From contig VZSR01000479.1 in NCBI GenBank assembly GCA_013398615.1, positions 1 through 64,000 of the forward strand: DNA of 64,000 nucleotides, written 5' to 3'. The stretch's first letter is position 1; each line of letters starts with the position of its first letter. Of this stretch, positions 50,701 through 62,193 are shown one piece after another. The position numbers and the translations under genes are program-made. The DNA is from Brachypodius melanocephalos (Eukaryota > Chordata > Aves > Passeriformes > Pycnonotidae). The notes beneath the pieces were generated by a model, which saw nothing but the letters and a program-made list of their open reading frames with translations, was not told where the DNA came from and did not search any database.

Positions 50701-52867
50701 CTTTTTTTTTTTTCTAAATGCTGATTTTGGCAAAACCTGGATGAAGCATCTCTCTTTGGAGAGGGCAGCAGTGGTTACAGCACCACTGAGAAATGTGGGA
50801 GCCTCTGGGTCACAAGCTTGTGTGAAATAGTTGCAGGGTAGTGAGAAGAGGCCCTGGCAGCCTCATCCTCTTGAAGTGGTGGAGCTGGTCAGAGATGGGA
50901 ATTGGAGAACACAGCTGGGCAGCAGAAAAGGGAACTCATTATGAGGGAATGGTGCAGGGAAGCAGTTGTGCATTTCTGAAATGCCTAGATAAATGCAGCA
51001 GGGAGGTTACCTGGAGACCAGAAAAAAAATGGTGGGGGAAAAAAATGATGGAAAGGAAATTCTTGAGCAAAGAGAACTTGTTTTCCAGAAGTGGAAATAG
51101 ATACTGAGAAATAAAGCCCTAAAGGAAAGGCTGGTTCTTCAGAGAGATGAAAACACACATCTGGATATAAGTTTCTCAGATAAGAATGTGAAAGTGTAGG
51201 AAACAGCCCAATGATCCTTTAGAGCTTTGAGTTTTAATAGATAACATGTGAAAAGACAGCAGAAGATAAGGAGCAATCACAAGTGTTTTATGGGTTTTGG
51301 GGGGTTTGTGTGGCATTGGTTTTGGTTTTATGTTATTTTTTTTTCCCCTCTGGAAAGTTCTTTAGCTAATGAAGTCTTTTAGAAGATGAAAATGAATTGT
51401 TCCCAGTTGATGTTAAGTTCATTTTATAGAATAGGAAATTTCCAACTTGGTTCTTCCACAGCCCTCATGTATGCAGCAGGGTTAGTGCAAAGTGGTTATA
51501 TAAGCATGAAGAGTTTCAGTAACTTGAAACATCAGATTTCTGTGCAAAGGCTTTAGGAAAACTCAAGTTTTGTGTTCATTTAGCAAACATTATGAAATCA
51601 ATTCAGCTTTACTGCAGCAGGTAAAAAACCAAAAGTGGGATGAGGATGGGGGACAAGGAAGGTGGGAATCTACTCAAGAGCAGAGAAAATTGCTTGTAAA
51701 TTGGTTGCAACATCTGGTTGCTAACATCAAGTCAATACAACCCTTCCTTCAAAATTCATTTTACATATTAAAACTGTCCTACTCAGTTTATTGCAACGTT
51801 TTGGCTTCCTCTGCTCCTCAGTGGCCTCTGCAGACATGTTACGCTCAGTGTGGTGGTGCTAGGAGTGAACAGACTTGGTGAAACTGGATGCTTTTTACAT
51901 TAAAAAACCAAAGCCCTGAACAGCAACAAAAAGAAAAACCTCAAACATAAACAGAGATCTCTTACCTTTCCAGGAAAAGATCTGGGAAGGGTTTCTAGTC
52001 TGTGCATGTCTGAAATTGAGCAGGGTGATGAAATCAAGGCTTGGTTTTCATGCCAGGCTTCACTAAAATAATTTGTTTGTTCGTGGGATGTCTTCCCAAG
52101 TTATCAAGAATTTACAGCAGTCAGGAGCAGGTGTGAAATATTGCAAGTCTGAAATACCAGGTTGTCTGTCTTAGTGAAGGGCACCCAAACACTGCAGTTT
52201 CTTCACTGTGATCTATTCCATTACACTCCACACTGTTAAGTGAAGTACAAAATTAAAGCAATGTGTGCTTTGCTGAAGTTTGCTTTTTGCCCAGATGAGT
52301 CCAGAAGTGTCAAACATTGAAGCACAGGCACATCTCTGTTCCTATTGTGATGAGACTGTCCATGTGGTAGCTGAGCTGTGGGAAGAATCTGGCCCAGAGA
52401 ATACTTCATGTGCTCTGATTTCTGCCTCTGTGCAGTCTGAGCTTTGGAACAGCTCTGGGCTGCCCTGACCACCTGAAATCCATGTGAGCAGCTGGTCCTG
52501 CTGGACATGGAAGAAGAGCTGCAGTTGTAGGAGTTAAGCAGGAATGGATAAGCAAGATCAAGGATTGAAAAGAAGTAAAAAACTGACCTTCTGCATGTTC
52601 AGTTGTTAACCTTGGGTTTTATTTTTTTAGTATGAATTAAAATGATGCTTGAGTTAACCTGACACAGAACTGTACTTACTACTCTTTATGATGTGTGTGC
52701 ACATCCTGCTTTCTTCATATTAAACCATGTTTCTGTAGCAGGTGTATTTAAAGTATTTTCTATTTATTTTTTATGCTTCATATTTAAACTTTTCTGCTAT
52801 TCCCTGAATTCCCCCCGAAACAAAAGACACAAATACTTGTTTTACCCTTTTCCTTTGCAGAAAGTGT

Positions 52868-52941
52868 AGAATCACAGAATTATTAAGGTTGGAAGGGACT
52901 CCATGAGGTCTCCTGGTTCAGCCTCTGCTCAAAGCAGAGCA
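52868..52941 (-). mobile_element. CR1 LINE 3'-end fragment in SLIT3 intron 1
   Basis: The blocks AGAATCACAGAAT, AAGGTTGGAAGGGACTCCAT, GAGGTCTCCTGGTTCA and CTGCTCAAAGCAGAGC are characteristic of the reversed 3' end of an avian CR1 element. About 74 bp are recognisable, on the minus strand. The following sequence no longer matches what I recall of CR1, so it is a heavily truncated relic. Confidence 0.8.
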
Positions 52942-53931
52942 TGGAATTCAGACAGGAAATGTCTGTTTGGGTCCTGAAAACCAGAAATTGCCTCCTGTAG
53001 GATTTTCAGTGACTTTCCCAGTACTAAAGTGAGGCTGCTGCTGACCAGCCTGCCCTTTGCCATGTTGTGCTTTTAAATCTTTCCAGGCAGGGGTGATGTT
53101 TGCCTGTGCTGGAGGTATCAGGGTGAGGCTGGGCTGGGTTAGGTTGATCTGTGCCCCAGCAGATGTGTCCTGTCCTCCTGCAGGCTTGCTCAGCCCAGAG
53201 GCTCTCAGAGGATGTTTGACTTGATCCTCTGCCACTCCTGGCTGTTCCTTCCCTCCTTGAACACAAGAACACGGGACACTGTGCTGGTGAGGGCTCTGAG
53301 CCCCTCAGTGTGTTGCTGAACCATCACATCTTGTTTATTATTTTACAGCTAATGCACTGCTGGGAGCTTCTGTTGATGACCCTTGCCAGCTTGAGCTCCA
53401 GATGAGCTTTGACTTTGCTCAGACCATCACCTGAGCTTTGGGCAGTGTTTCTGCACCCTGGGTGCTGTTTGTCCTCTCCTTCCTGTGCTGGAGCTCCATC
53501 ACCAGGTGCCTCTTTAGCCCAGGTGTGCACTGGAACAGGAGGAAGTGCCAGGACAACTTCACCCCTTTTATCCTTCCTGCAGTGTCTCTGTCCTTCACCA
53601 GGGCACAGGTGACACTGCCAGAGGAGATCTGGAACACATCAAGAGCAAGCACAAGACTCTGGGGACAGGGGTGAAGGACACAGGAGTGTAAAATGTACTG
53701 TTAAATATTCTGCTGTCAGCATAACGATTCCTTTGTGTGGATAATAAAAACTGTACACTCTAATAATTAGACAGGAATTCCTGCAGGCTGAGACAAACAT
53801 GTATTTATTTCCTTGGAAGAAGTAGAATATTTGAATTACTCAATGCATTATGCTGCTTTCTGTGGGCCTTGGTATGACTTCAATAGGAAGGAGAATTCAG
53901 CCCCTGCACAAGTTGCAAAAACTTTGGGGTT

Positions 53932-53954
53932 TTTTGTTTGTTTGTTTGTTTTTT
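53932..53954. repeat. (GTTT)n microsatellite
   Basis: Several GTTT units follow a GGGGTTTTTT block and end in a T run, in SLIT3 intron 1. Confidence 0.85.
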
Positions 53955-56900
53955 TCCTGGCTATTTCTTAACATTTGTAGTTTGCCAAATATATTTTTTC
54001 CTTATTTTTATAAGGATGAGGGCAGAAGTGTGTTGCCTGCAAGCAGTTCCAGATCATTTGGACACTTAATGTGTGTTATTATCCAAGCACCCCTGTAATG
54101 GGCTTCAGAATGGACAGCTTATTCACAAAATTAGGGCACATAACCTCCAAGGTCCGTTTTTCTCATTGTTCAGACAGAAAGAAAACAGTCTGACTCATAC
54201 CTGACAGCCTCCTGTAATCAGAACAGAGGATCTAACCTTTTTTGAATTAAAAGCTGTCGTGTAGGTGTGTTACAAAAATATGATGGACTGCAGCATGGGA
54301 TTTGCACACTCCAGCTATTGTGTGGCTGGTTAATTGCTATTTAAATTTTCCTGAGGGCTGAAACTATCCAGTGTCACACATGGGGTATCCAACAGCTACA
54401 GCAAAAAAGGTGAAATGTTGAACTCCTGTGTCCTGGTTGTACTCCTGTGCCCACACTGCTGGATCCCAGCATTGCTGTGTGGATCTGTGCAGTTCTTGTT
54501 GGTGAAACCATGCAGAATATTTAGTAAGAGCTGGTGGTTGTGGCAGGGCTTCTCTTTTTCTCTCCTAATGTTTTTTCACCTGTGGCTTGTTCTTACTGCA
54601 GATCAGGCAACGGGGTCTGTAACCTCCCAGCTGCTGGTTAGAGTTTGCAGTATGATCTCCCCTTAACCCTTCTTTAATTGAAGTTCAATAAATCCAGGTG
54701 TCTCAGCCTCTGTTCAGATGTCATCCTGCCAGTCTTTTTGCTATCCTGGAGAGCCTGCTTTGACCCAGGGTTGCAGATGGACTGTCAGACATCCACAGCA
54801 CAGGACAGCAGGGAATTCTTTCAAATTCCCCAACCCCTCTGTCTGTGGTTGAGGTGGCCTTTGCTGCTTCAAGGGCCCTGCTGGAGTTTTGGGGCACAGT
54901 GGGATTCCAGGGGCCTTTGCTGCAAAGCACCTTCCTGCTCACACAATACCCCACCTGTGATTGTTGCATGGGTTTATTTTCTCTCAGATGGAGGGCTTTG
55001 AATATTGTTCTTCTACTGAACTAAATGATACGAAATGTTCAGAGAGTAGAGCTCGATAGAATTAAAAATAAATTGTCATGCTCCTTTGCAAAGTCAGCTG
55101 TTTAGAAGAAAAAAAAACCTTGAGTGTTACAGAGATGAAATGTATTATTAAAAAAAAATGGAATTACCTCAGCTGAATATGATTTTGAAGTTTTTGTCTT
55201 TCTTTAGAAGCGATGTTCATACTTGCCCATGTGATTTGGAAAGTGGAATTTGTGTATTTCGTAAAATCCAGTCCCAGGAATTCATTTCCTGCATTGCAAA
55301 ACTTGAGATGAAAATATGTTCAATCTGAAGATATGCAGATTGTGCTGCCAGAGGGCTTCAGGATAGTGTTATAATTGAATAGTTTATCACACTAACTTTG
55401 AAGTTCTTGGATTGAAGGCAAAAGAGAGAATTGCCAAGTGCTTTCTGTTGAGAATTATGGTCATTTAAGGTTAAGAGCCTGGTGTCACTTCATACCCATT
55501 AAAGAAAACTAGCTGCACAGCAGAAATCCTGGAAAATGGTTAAAATAATCAAAACAGATACTGGGTGTGTGAAGACTGGAAAGGGCAGCCAGAATGTGCT
55601 GTGTGAGTACATTCCCACATGGGGAGTGGATTTTTGTCGCTTTCCTGGTCCTGGTTTTAGCATGTTCCCAAACCAAGACCTAAAGCACTCCTAAAGTGCT
55701 TTAAAGGGGAGAGTTTACTGAGCAGCTTTTTGCCTCCAGCCCTGCAGGCAGCTTTCCTCAAAATCAAGAAGGTTTCTCCTCATGGGTTTAAGTTTCTGGA
55801 CTGCAAGAGGTATCCAGGTCAAGGGTGAGAAAATGCATTGCTGTGCAAAATGCAGGTTTCTTCCAGCATGTTTGTGATCGTGGTTACCTGAGGATGGGGA
55901 GAACAAAGCACAGAAACACTTCCAGGGGGTGACTCAGCTGTCACTCAGGATGGTTTGGGCTGACCAAGTCCTTCAGCAGAGCAGGGGCACAGAAAAAGCC
56001 TTGTTTCTCAGGAGTGGGGGCTTCTTTAGTCACTTAGAGGAATTGGGCTAATGAAAATCATCAATAACTCCTTGGACTCCGGAATCTGGATTAATTCATT
56101 ATCACTTGAGTTTTAGCTGCCATGTTTTCAGTGTTGATTTGCCATTTAAAATAAACCCTTTGGAATGTGGGACAAATTAGTTGTAGCAAAGGATGTGTGC
56201 TATCACTTCAAAACAGGTGCCCTTAAGTTTCTTGGAAAATTATTTTTCTTCTGTTCTTCATTAACATTTGGAAGTTGCGTGAATTGCGTCCCAGGTGAGG
56301 TTTGTTTTGATGGGAATTCTAGATGGTGTGTTGGATCCTGACCTGTTTTCAGGGGGAACAAGAGAGGTTTTTATTAGTTCCTAAGCTTTGTTCTGTGACA
56401 CACACATTTTATGCATTCCTTCTTGGAAAATACCAAAAATGAGGTGATGAGAAATGCCTCTTCCCTGTAGATTGTGGAGTATTGGTTGAGTCAAGGTTGC
56501 TTTCAGGGTGTTGGGTTCTGGGCTGATTTGTTTGTCCTGTGACACAAATGTGTGTAGCTTTGAACTGTGGTAACCACTTTGAAAACTTAACAGGAACAGA
56601 AACTAAACTTTGTGTTGGAGGTTCTGTGACTAGAAATGAATATTTACCTTACATAGGAAGCAGCTGGATGGGAAAGAATCCTGCTGCTGTTTAATTTTTT
56701 GAAGTGTATGGCAATTAATTTTTCCTTAAACACAGTTTCCCTACTGCTCTGATTGAGATGAGCTTCTCTATTGCTCTCACTGAATTCTTTATTGATGTAA
56801 ATGAAGAAATATTAGCATTGCAATCAAGTCTGGTGCTCCTTCTCTTTAGCAGGTTATTTTTGTTTTCCACGGATTTTAATTTTGTGTAATGTTGTCTTAG

Positions 56901-59900
56901 GTTAAAGACAAATAATATTAATTAGACAATAAATATTTTCAAAATGCCAGTCGAGGACTTGTGTTTGTCACTGAAATGCAAAATCAGCTACAGCCATGAA
57001 ATTATTGGGCATTCAGAGAATTCTCAGGTGCCCATCTGGCAAACACTGACATTCCATCTTGGATATTATAATAGAGAGAGGGTTCAGATGGTAGCAAAGT
57101 AACCTCTGACTCCAATAGGAGCTTTCTACCATCTGATAGTGTTGCTTTGAATTTTTGCCTCCTTGTGTATAAAAGGGTTTGAACATTGTATAAGGTGTTT
57201 TATTCATACACATCTGCTGAATTACTGAGCTGAAGATTGTGCAAGACTTCAGCATCTGATTGCTGCTGTTACTGGCTCCTCTGTGAGAGCTGCCCTGCTC
57301 ATTGTGGGGGTGTTGGGATGTCAGACTCAATCCTGGTTTTGTGCATCAGGGAGGAGAGGAGGATCAGAGCTGGGATGCAGGGCTGTGCTTGCCAAGGCTG
57401 AAGCACAAAGTGGGAAGGGACAAGTGGATTTACTTCTCCAGTCATAAACTTTATCCAGGCCAAGGAGGAGGGTGGGGGCTGAGGACAGCATCCGGATGTT
57501 TTGGAAGGGTTGAGTGGCTGAACAGAATAATTATCAACCAAAATTTCATTCGTGCAGCAGAGGAAATCTGTGCACTCCTGGCATGCTCCTGGGAATGTTG
57601 GTGCTTTAAGACATTGCAAAGTCTGTCTTACATTCACTTGATTGTCTTCAGAGAAGAATGAAAGATGAAGCAATTCAGAGGAATTATTGCAATGAAGCAG
57701 GATTTGCTCCAGTTGCTCCAAGCATCCCTGTTTGTAATAAGTGTGTACATTGTGTGACTCAGTCTTCAGCATCTACAAAATATGTGTTGAATTAAATTGT
57801 TATTAGAACATAGCAGGACATGTTTATGAGTAAAGCTCCCTTAATAGTTCATCTGAACTCACTTTCATGATGTCTTGTACCATTCTAGTCCAATTAATGT
57901 TTCTATTCTCACCGAAAGAATTTCTTCCATGTCAGGAAGAAATTTTTTTTCTTAAAGCTACGGCTGTAGCTGCATTGTTCTTAGCATGCTTCATCCTACA
58001 AATTATGCTAAAATAAATTAATGAATTGACAAGGCAGACCTAATATCAAGACCTTTCCCAAAGCTGATATAGGTGTAACTTCTGATTTCTTTTTAATGGA
58101 ATGATAATCAACTTTGCTCCTGACAGTCCAGAAGAGGCCTGTATTCCTTAATGGAGTTTTCTTAGATGTTTTTAATTGATTAGATCATCTTATTGGAATG
58201 TGAAATGACCAAGAGTGGTAGCTGGTCCTGTGGGAGAGATCAATGTGTTTAGTAGGATTCAAGATCTGCTTGGCCCCACATATTACCCAAAATGCAAGAA
58301 TTCTGCTCAATAAGAATATTATGTAGAATTATTCCATCTGGAGATAGATATGTGCTGAAGTGAAATATAAATTAAATTTGCCTTCATTATATTATTTTCC
58401 TCATATCTTAGACCCAGATGATTTCCAAGAAATCTGTTTGGTTCCAAGAGTCTTTTTGAGCACTGATGTGTTTGAAAGCCAACCAAGATTACATGTTAAG
58501 GTTTAGCTCTTTGTAGTTGAAACCCACTAGTGAGCCCATAATCAGCTGCCAAACTTTATAAAGGAAACATAAAATATTATGTTGCCCACAAATACCAGCT
58601 GTAAACCACTAATGTCTGCATTAGTTCAGTAACTTCAGAGTCACAAAGTTTAATTGACTAATGGGGTAACCTGTGGCAATCTGCTGCTTTTGCAGCAGTG
58701 TTAGACCTACTGTGAACAGGAGGAAGAAATTCTGTGTAGTTCATCTCAGTTTTAGTCTGTTTTTCTTCAAATGGCAGATAAGACTTGAGGCAGAGCATGC
58801 TAGAAAAGGCGAATGTTCAGAAGGTAAACACTGTTTTTTAAAACAGACAGAGGCTGCAGTTATGGTTTGAGCAAAGTGAACTTCATGAGGAATGTTTCTC
58901 TAAAGGTTAGGGCATGGTGCAGGTAATTGGAATAACAGAAATGGAAACCTTTCACTTAGACACTACGCTTTGTAAGTGATTAATGGGATGACTGATATTG
59001 TGTATACAGGATAGGCTGTGCCAATCTGCAGGAGCAGAGGAAAAAGCAATCTCAAGATATGTGTTGATCAGGGAATGTTCTAGCCTTTCAGAGCAGAGAG
59101 CTGCAGATTTCCTCAGGGGGAGAATGTTGAATGTTCCTGGGGCTGAAAGCAGAGAGGAATTGTGCTCATGTGTGGGACTGGTGTCTCAGACTGGGTGTGA
59201 TGGAGACGTTGCTATGTGGATGGCAGGAGTAGTGGTTCTGCATGCACTGGCTGGAGCCAAGGAAAACTGTGCTGGGATCATGTCTGACCAAGATACACAA
59301 AAACTGGGGCCACGGACACCGTGTAGCTCCGTGTCCCTTGGCTGCCTCCTCTCTGCCTTGGGGGATTCCAACCAGCTTAATGCTGTGTTTTGCTAGAGCT
59401 TCTCTGAGATAAAGGGAAAGCTTGTGATGGAATGCCATGAAAAGCAGATGGGGAGCAACATGCAAGTCAAACATGAGCTGTTTACTTGTTGCTTACTCCA
59501 GACATAATTCTTTCCAGTTTTTCTTGCAATCAGCTTGCTGGCACACCAGTGAGTAGTTAATGATGCACCAGGGTGGAAGAACTGAACTGAGAACAGAAGA
59601 GGAAATTGAGCTGGAAAATGTGAAAGATGTAGGCAGTGATTCAGAGGTATTCTTAGGGAAAAGCATGAGTCAATCGACAGGATAAGGACAAATGGAAGAG
59701 ATTGGCTGGTATGGGCAGTGGAAGTGCCCTGTACAGGCTTTGTGGTCTCTTCTCTGCAGTGAACCTTTTAAAACACAGCTGACATAACTCAGGTAGGGGT
59801 ACAGGCTGTCTTGTTCACACAGCTGAAACATAGAGACTTTTCCCTCCTCATTTCCTTATCTTTATTTTTACTTTGCATCTGTGTTTTCCTAACAGGAGAA

Positions 59901-60866
59901 TGTTTCTTGTATTATAGAAATATCTCATGCTAAGATGCGTGAACTAGCTCCTATAGTTTGTAAAATCTGTTTATAATCCATTTTATGTCTTCAGGATTTT
60001 ATTAGTGTTATTTTGATGTCTGTCAATAACCATTAGAAGGACATTCCAATATTCTTAAACACTTATTTCTGTGCTCTAGTGCATCACATACTGCTTCAGT
60101 TCAGTTAAGGTCTTATATGTTAGACTCATTGAAAGATTTGAGTCAAATGCTCAAAAAACTGATGCCAAAAATATTATATGTTTTGTGTCAACATGCCATA
60201 TTTTTGATGGCATGAAGACCAGAAAGGAAGACCAGCTGTTTGTGTTGTCCCTGTTGGATAGCACTAGGTCAGGGAGAGCAGTGTGGATAGGACTGGAAAC
60301 CTTCAAATACTTAAGGGCAAATAGCAGGACATGCTCAACTGGCAGAACTGTAGGGATTCTTGGCAAAGGCAGGTCTAGAGGGGAGAAAACGGCAAACCAG
60401 GTCCTATGGCACCAGTGAATATTCCAGACATCTGGGCAGGAGCACACTGAGGAGTCACTGAACTCCTCTTTTCAGGCTCTGAGTGGCCAAAGCTTCTCCA
60501 GAAGGTTGGACCCACTTGGATTTAGAATAATAATTTTGGGGCCCTGTACTCTTGTTTCAGCTGTTTTGTACTAATTGGGTCTTGGATATGCACAGCCTCT
60601 TACAGAACTGTAGTCTGAGGGGGAAAGAAGCACACAGTGAGCACTGACACTGGAACTAAAAATGGCATAAACTTCATCTGTGAGGACAACAGAGGAGGAG
60701 GGGGAGGCAAAATGCATCAGAATCAGTGACTTGCTTTTTGAGATTTTAATGCAAATGTTTGTTTGTACAGTTTGAGCAGCTGGTGGGTGCTCAAATTCCA
60801 TTTCTGCTAATGGAATTTTGGGTGTCAGTTATAGTGTCTGAATGCTGCTTGCTTTTTCTCCTGCAG

Positions 60867-60938
60867 GGATCTAGAAAAAAATAACATCACAAGGATCACA
60901 AAGACGGACTTCACGGGACTGAAGAATCTTCGTGTCTT
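60867..60938 (+). CDS. SLIT3: SLIT3 coding exon 2: first leucine-rich repeat
   Basis: This 72-nt exon is preceded by a pyrimidine-rich tract and CTGCAG acceptor and followed by a GTGAGT donor. Joined in phase to exon 1 it reads LDLEKNNITRITKTDFTGL, then KNLRVL, giving residues 62-86. This is one 24-residue leucine-rich repeat with the LxLxxNxIxxI pattern. It belongs to the first LRR domain of Slit; in Slit proteins the second LRR domain is the main Robo-binding one. An N-glycosylation sequon (NIT) begins at residue 68. Both flanking introns are phase 2, so the exon is symmetric and skipping it would keep the frame while deleting one repeat. It is too short to stand out as an open reading frame and was found through the splice sites and repeat pattern. 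Confidence 0.95.
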
Positions 60939-62121
60939 GTGAGTATAACACAAAACTTGCCTGATTTTTATGAGACTATTTTAGGGTGCTACTACTTAAA
61001 ATTTCCATAATTCCAGAGATCAAATTCTAGTAATTTTGGCACATTATTCAGTTGTTGGTATTCTTTTAAACCTGAATAGTTTGTCAGGTGAAACAGTAAA
61101 TTTTAGTTCTACGCTAAATTGATCGTAGTTTCAGAGCTGTTCAGTTGTTTCTTACTAGCTTTGAGTAAGTAATGTAGTAAAGAGTTTGGTCTGCTTTACA
61201 ATCACTCATGCAGGAATCAATTATATTGAGACACTAGCAAATAAGACTTTCAGATTTTGGCCACTGTAGGGTACAGTCCCATTAACAGCATTTTGTATAG
61301 TATTAAGCAGAAGTTGATCAAGAATAGCTGTAGAACTTGAACACAAGGAAACCACTGAGGTTTTTTTGGTGTAGTATACAGTCATAAATACAAAGATTAC
61401 AGGTGGTGCTGTCTCATCATCTCAAGAGCATTTCTGCTGTGGCAGAGATTTCAGCATTTCTGAATGGCAGTCATGCCCCGCACACTGTAAATCAGAGAGA
61501 AAGCAGTCTGCTTTAATTGTAACCTGTTGCAGTGCTGGTGTCAGGTGGAGAGAGAAGCAGGATCAGCCCCAGTGGGAAGCTGGACCTGTCCCAGGTGTTT
61601 TTGCCCACTGTTGTACAAGGGGGCTGTAGGGAGTTGTGTCCCACAGCTGCTGTTCCTGAGGGCTGGAGCCTCTTTGGGGCACTTAGAGAGGATTTGCTCC
61701 AGACCAAGCCTGAAATCAGCACAGAACAGTCTGGACAAAAAATACTTTGCCATTGAGTGTGTTGCTGTTGTGGGCTGCAGAAGTCAGTTATCTCAATTGT
61801 GGCACATAAATATCCTAGAAAGATGAGGAATGTCCCAGAGATTTAGCCACCAACCTCCAGACCAGCACCTTTCTGAGCAAAATGTGGTTACAGAAGTTTA
61901 GGAACACAAATAGTTACCAAATGTGGAGGTCAGGAGGAAAATTTGGAGTCAATTTCCTATTAGTGACCAAGAGAAGCAGTGCTCCTCTACCCCGATTATT
62001 TTAATAAACTCCAGTTAAAACTGGTATTGATACTCAGGTGAAAAGCATTTTGATAATGTTTGAAGAGAAGTGGGATGCTTTTATACTTTGTTGAAATTAA
62101 CTGGTATTTCTGGAATTGCAG
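60939..62121 (+). other. SLIT3: SLIT3 intron 2 (about 1.2 kb)
   Basis: The intron runs from a GTGAGT donor to a pyrimidine-rich tract and TTGCAG acceptor, and separates two single-repeat exons. I see no repeat element or RNA gene in it. The open frames near 61513-61826 on both strands have no recognisable content. Confidence 0.9.
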
Positions 62122-62193
62122 ACACTTGGAAGAGAATCAGATCAGTGTGATAGAACGTGGAGCTTTTCAGGATCTGAAACAACTTGAACGGCT
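62122..62193 (+). CDS. SLIT3: SLIT3 coding exon 3: second leucine-rich repeat
   Basis: This 72-nt exon lies after a GGAATTGCAG acceptor and before a GTAAGT donor. In frame with exon 2 it reads HLEENQISVIERGAFQDL, then KQLER, continuing into a split Leu codon (residues 87-110). It is a single leucine-rich repeat. The wording HLE.NQ.SVIERGAFQDLKQLERL is the SLIT3 version as I recall it; SLIT2 has LMENKISTIERGAFQDLKELERL at the same place. The exon is again symmetric (phase 2 on both sides). The next expected exon, starting with a repeat like RLNKNKLQVLP, is not in the remaining 1.8 kb, so the annotated gene is truncated by the window edge. Confidence 0.95.

Larger units (their letters stand above)
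41261..60866 (+). other. SLIT3: SLIT3 intron 1 (about 19.6 kb)
   Basis: The intron is bounded by a GTAAGT donor and a CTTTTTCTCCTGCAG acceptor. It is largely unique AT-rich sequence with a CR1 relic at 52868-52941, an AT-rich low-complexity patch at 44701-44755, a (GTTT)n tract near 53932-53954 and a CpG-rich patch at about 41960-42115. Several open frames of 80-157 codons occur, for example overlapping frames on both strands at 57299-57772. None shows a recognisable domain, so I treat them as chance. A long first intron is usual for Slit genes and is a common place for enhancers, but no specific enhancer can be named from sequence. Confidence 0.9.

Noticed and set aside
57299..57772. Overlapping 157- and 119-codon frames on opposite strands in SLIT3 intron 1
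   Set aside because: Each is largely the shadow of the other, neither has a recognisable domain, and both lie deep in an intron.
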